A stretch of DNA of 43,135 nucleotides from Lachnospiraceae bacterium (GTDB lineage: Bacteria > Bacillota > Clostridia > Lachnospirales > Lachnospiraceae). Each line of letters begins with the position of its first letter. The stretch's first letter is position 1. The notes under the pieces were generated by a model. The model saw only the letters and a list, made by a program, of their open reading frames with translations. It had not been told where the DNA came from and ran no database searches. Of the stretch, positions 42,674 through 43,135 are shown one piece after another. A program made the translations under genes and the position numbers. The stretch spans positions 1-43,135 of the forward strand of contig JAFRNR010000026.1 in the NCBI GenBank assembly GCA_017430085.1. The letters run 5' to 3'.

Positions 42674-43135
42674 ATGAAAAAGCTTCTTGCTCTTCTTCTT
42701 GTGTGCGCCATGGTGCTGAGCCTTGCAGCCTGCGGCGGCGACAAGAAGGATGAAACCACTGCGGCTCCCGATCAGACGACCGCGGCGCCCGAGACCACCA
42801 AAGCCCCCGAGGGCGGCGGCGAGCTGGTCGGCGTAGCGATGCCTACCAAGGATCTGCAGCGCTGGAACCAGGACGGCGACAACATGAAGGCCCTGCTGGA
42901 ACAGGCCGGCTACACGGTCGACCTGCAGTTCGGCGCCAATGACATCCCGACCCAGGTCTCCCAGCTGGAAAACATGATCGCGAACGGCTGCAAGGTCCTG
43001 GTCATCGCCTCCATCGACGGCGACTCCCTGGGCACCGTGCTGGCCCAGGCCAAGGAAAAGAACATCCCGGTCATCGCTTATGACCGCCTGATCATGAACT
43101 CCGACGCTGTCAGCTACTATGCCACGTTCGACAAC
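42674..43135 (+). CDS. Sugar ABC transporter substrate-binding lipoprotein, N-terminal part (runs off the window)
   Basis: The ATG at 42674 follows AGGAGGAACAAAA. The 154 visible residues start with the lipoprotein signal peptide [20 protein letters not shown], with the lipobox Cys at 20, then a TTAAP-rich linker (about 28-48). A type I periplasmic-binding-protein fold follows: [60 protein letters not shown] and [10 protein letters not shown]. This matches the ChvE/multiple-sugar-binding (RbsB-like) group feeding a CUT2 ABC importer. The permease and ATPase genes should lie downstream, outside the window. Confidence 0.92.
   Translation, partial: MKKLLALLLVCAMVLSLAACGGDKKDETTAAPDQTTAAPETTKAPEGGGELVGVAMPTKDLQRWNQDGDNMKALLEQAGYTVDLQFGANDIPTQVSQLENMIANGCKVLVIASIDGDSLGTVLAQAKEKNIPVIAYDRLIMNSDAVSYYATFDN

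Overview
The window is the origin-of-replication region of a Bacillota chromosome, most likely an uncultured anaerobic member of class Clostridia. The gene order dnaA-dnaN-S4-recF-gyrB-gyrA on one side of the origin and rpmH-rnpA-yidD-yidC-jag-mnmE-mnmG-rsmG-parA-parB-DUF4446 on the other is the classic Firmicute arrangement. Shine-Dalgarno sites are strong and sigma-A-type promoters are easy to see. The core is GC-rich, with several AT-rich islands. Species cannot be named from sequence alone.

Layout. Positions 1-4.34 kb (minus): a partial hypothetical gene, a short GNAT acetyltransferase, a cytoplasmic 5'-nucleotidase-type metallophosphatase, serS and an AraC regulator. Positions 4.6-5.7 kb (plus): mnmA. 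Positions 5.7-7.2 kb are an AT-rich accessory patch with a small unknown protein, a frameshifted gene remnant and a HigBA/RelE-type toxin-antitoxin pair whose promoter carries a palindromic operator. Positions 7.3-15.8 kb (minus): gyrA, gyrB, recF, S4 gene, dnaN and dnaA, reading away from oriC. Positions 15.8-16.2 kb hold oriC, with a cluster of DnaA boxes and dnaA and rpmH promoters facing away from each other. Positions 16.2-25.7 kb (plus): the rpmH-to-DUF4446 arm, including four parS palindromes in the mnmG-rsmG gap and a DnaA-box cluster inside parB. Both arms read away from oriC, so they are co-directional with replication.

Positions 25.7-27.0 kb encode a PnuC-like transporter with an extra N-terminal extracytoplasmic domain. 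Positions 27.1-36.6 kb are an accessory island. It has a large serine recombinase, a TnpW-like transposon protein, an unusual roughly 350-bp control region and a 2064-residue secreted RHS/YD-repeat protein. The RHS protein has an exchangeable AT-rich C-terminal tip, an overlapping candidate immunity gene and a leftover RHS fragment downstream. The control region is the most interesting part. Two diverged copies of a foldable element of about 85-90 nt lie in inverted orientation around a segment of about 180 bp. That segment contains a consensus promoter firing towards the recombinase, a LexA/SOS-like box in that promoter's spacer, and an orphan terminator facing the RHS gene. It could be an invertible switch or a pair of conserved structured leaders serving two divergent genes.

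Positions 36.8-41.2 kb hold a zinc-ribbon membrane protein, a major-facilitator-like transporter, three small membrane proteins and a large lipoprotein. Positions 41.25-43.1 kb hold a ROK-family sugar repressor (minus) facing away from the start of a sugar-binding lipoprotein gene (plus). Between them is a strong promoter flanked by repeated TTACAGA motifs. Chromosome maintenance (DnaA, DnaN, RecF, gyrase, ParAB/parS), membrane insertion (YidC, YidD), RNA processing (RnpA) and wobble-uridine tRNA modification (MnmA, MnmE, MnmG) are the core functions represented.
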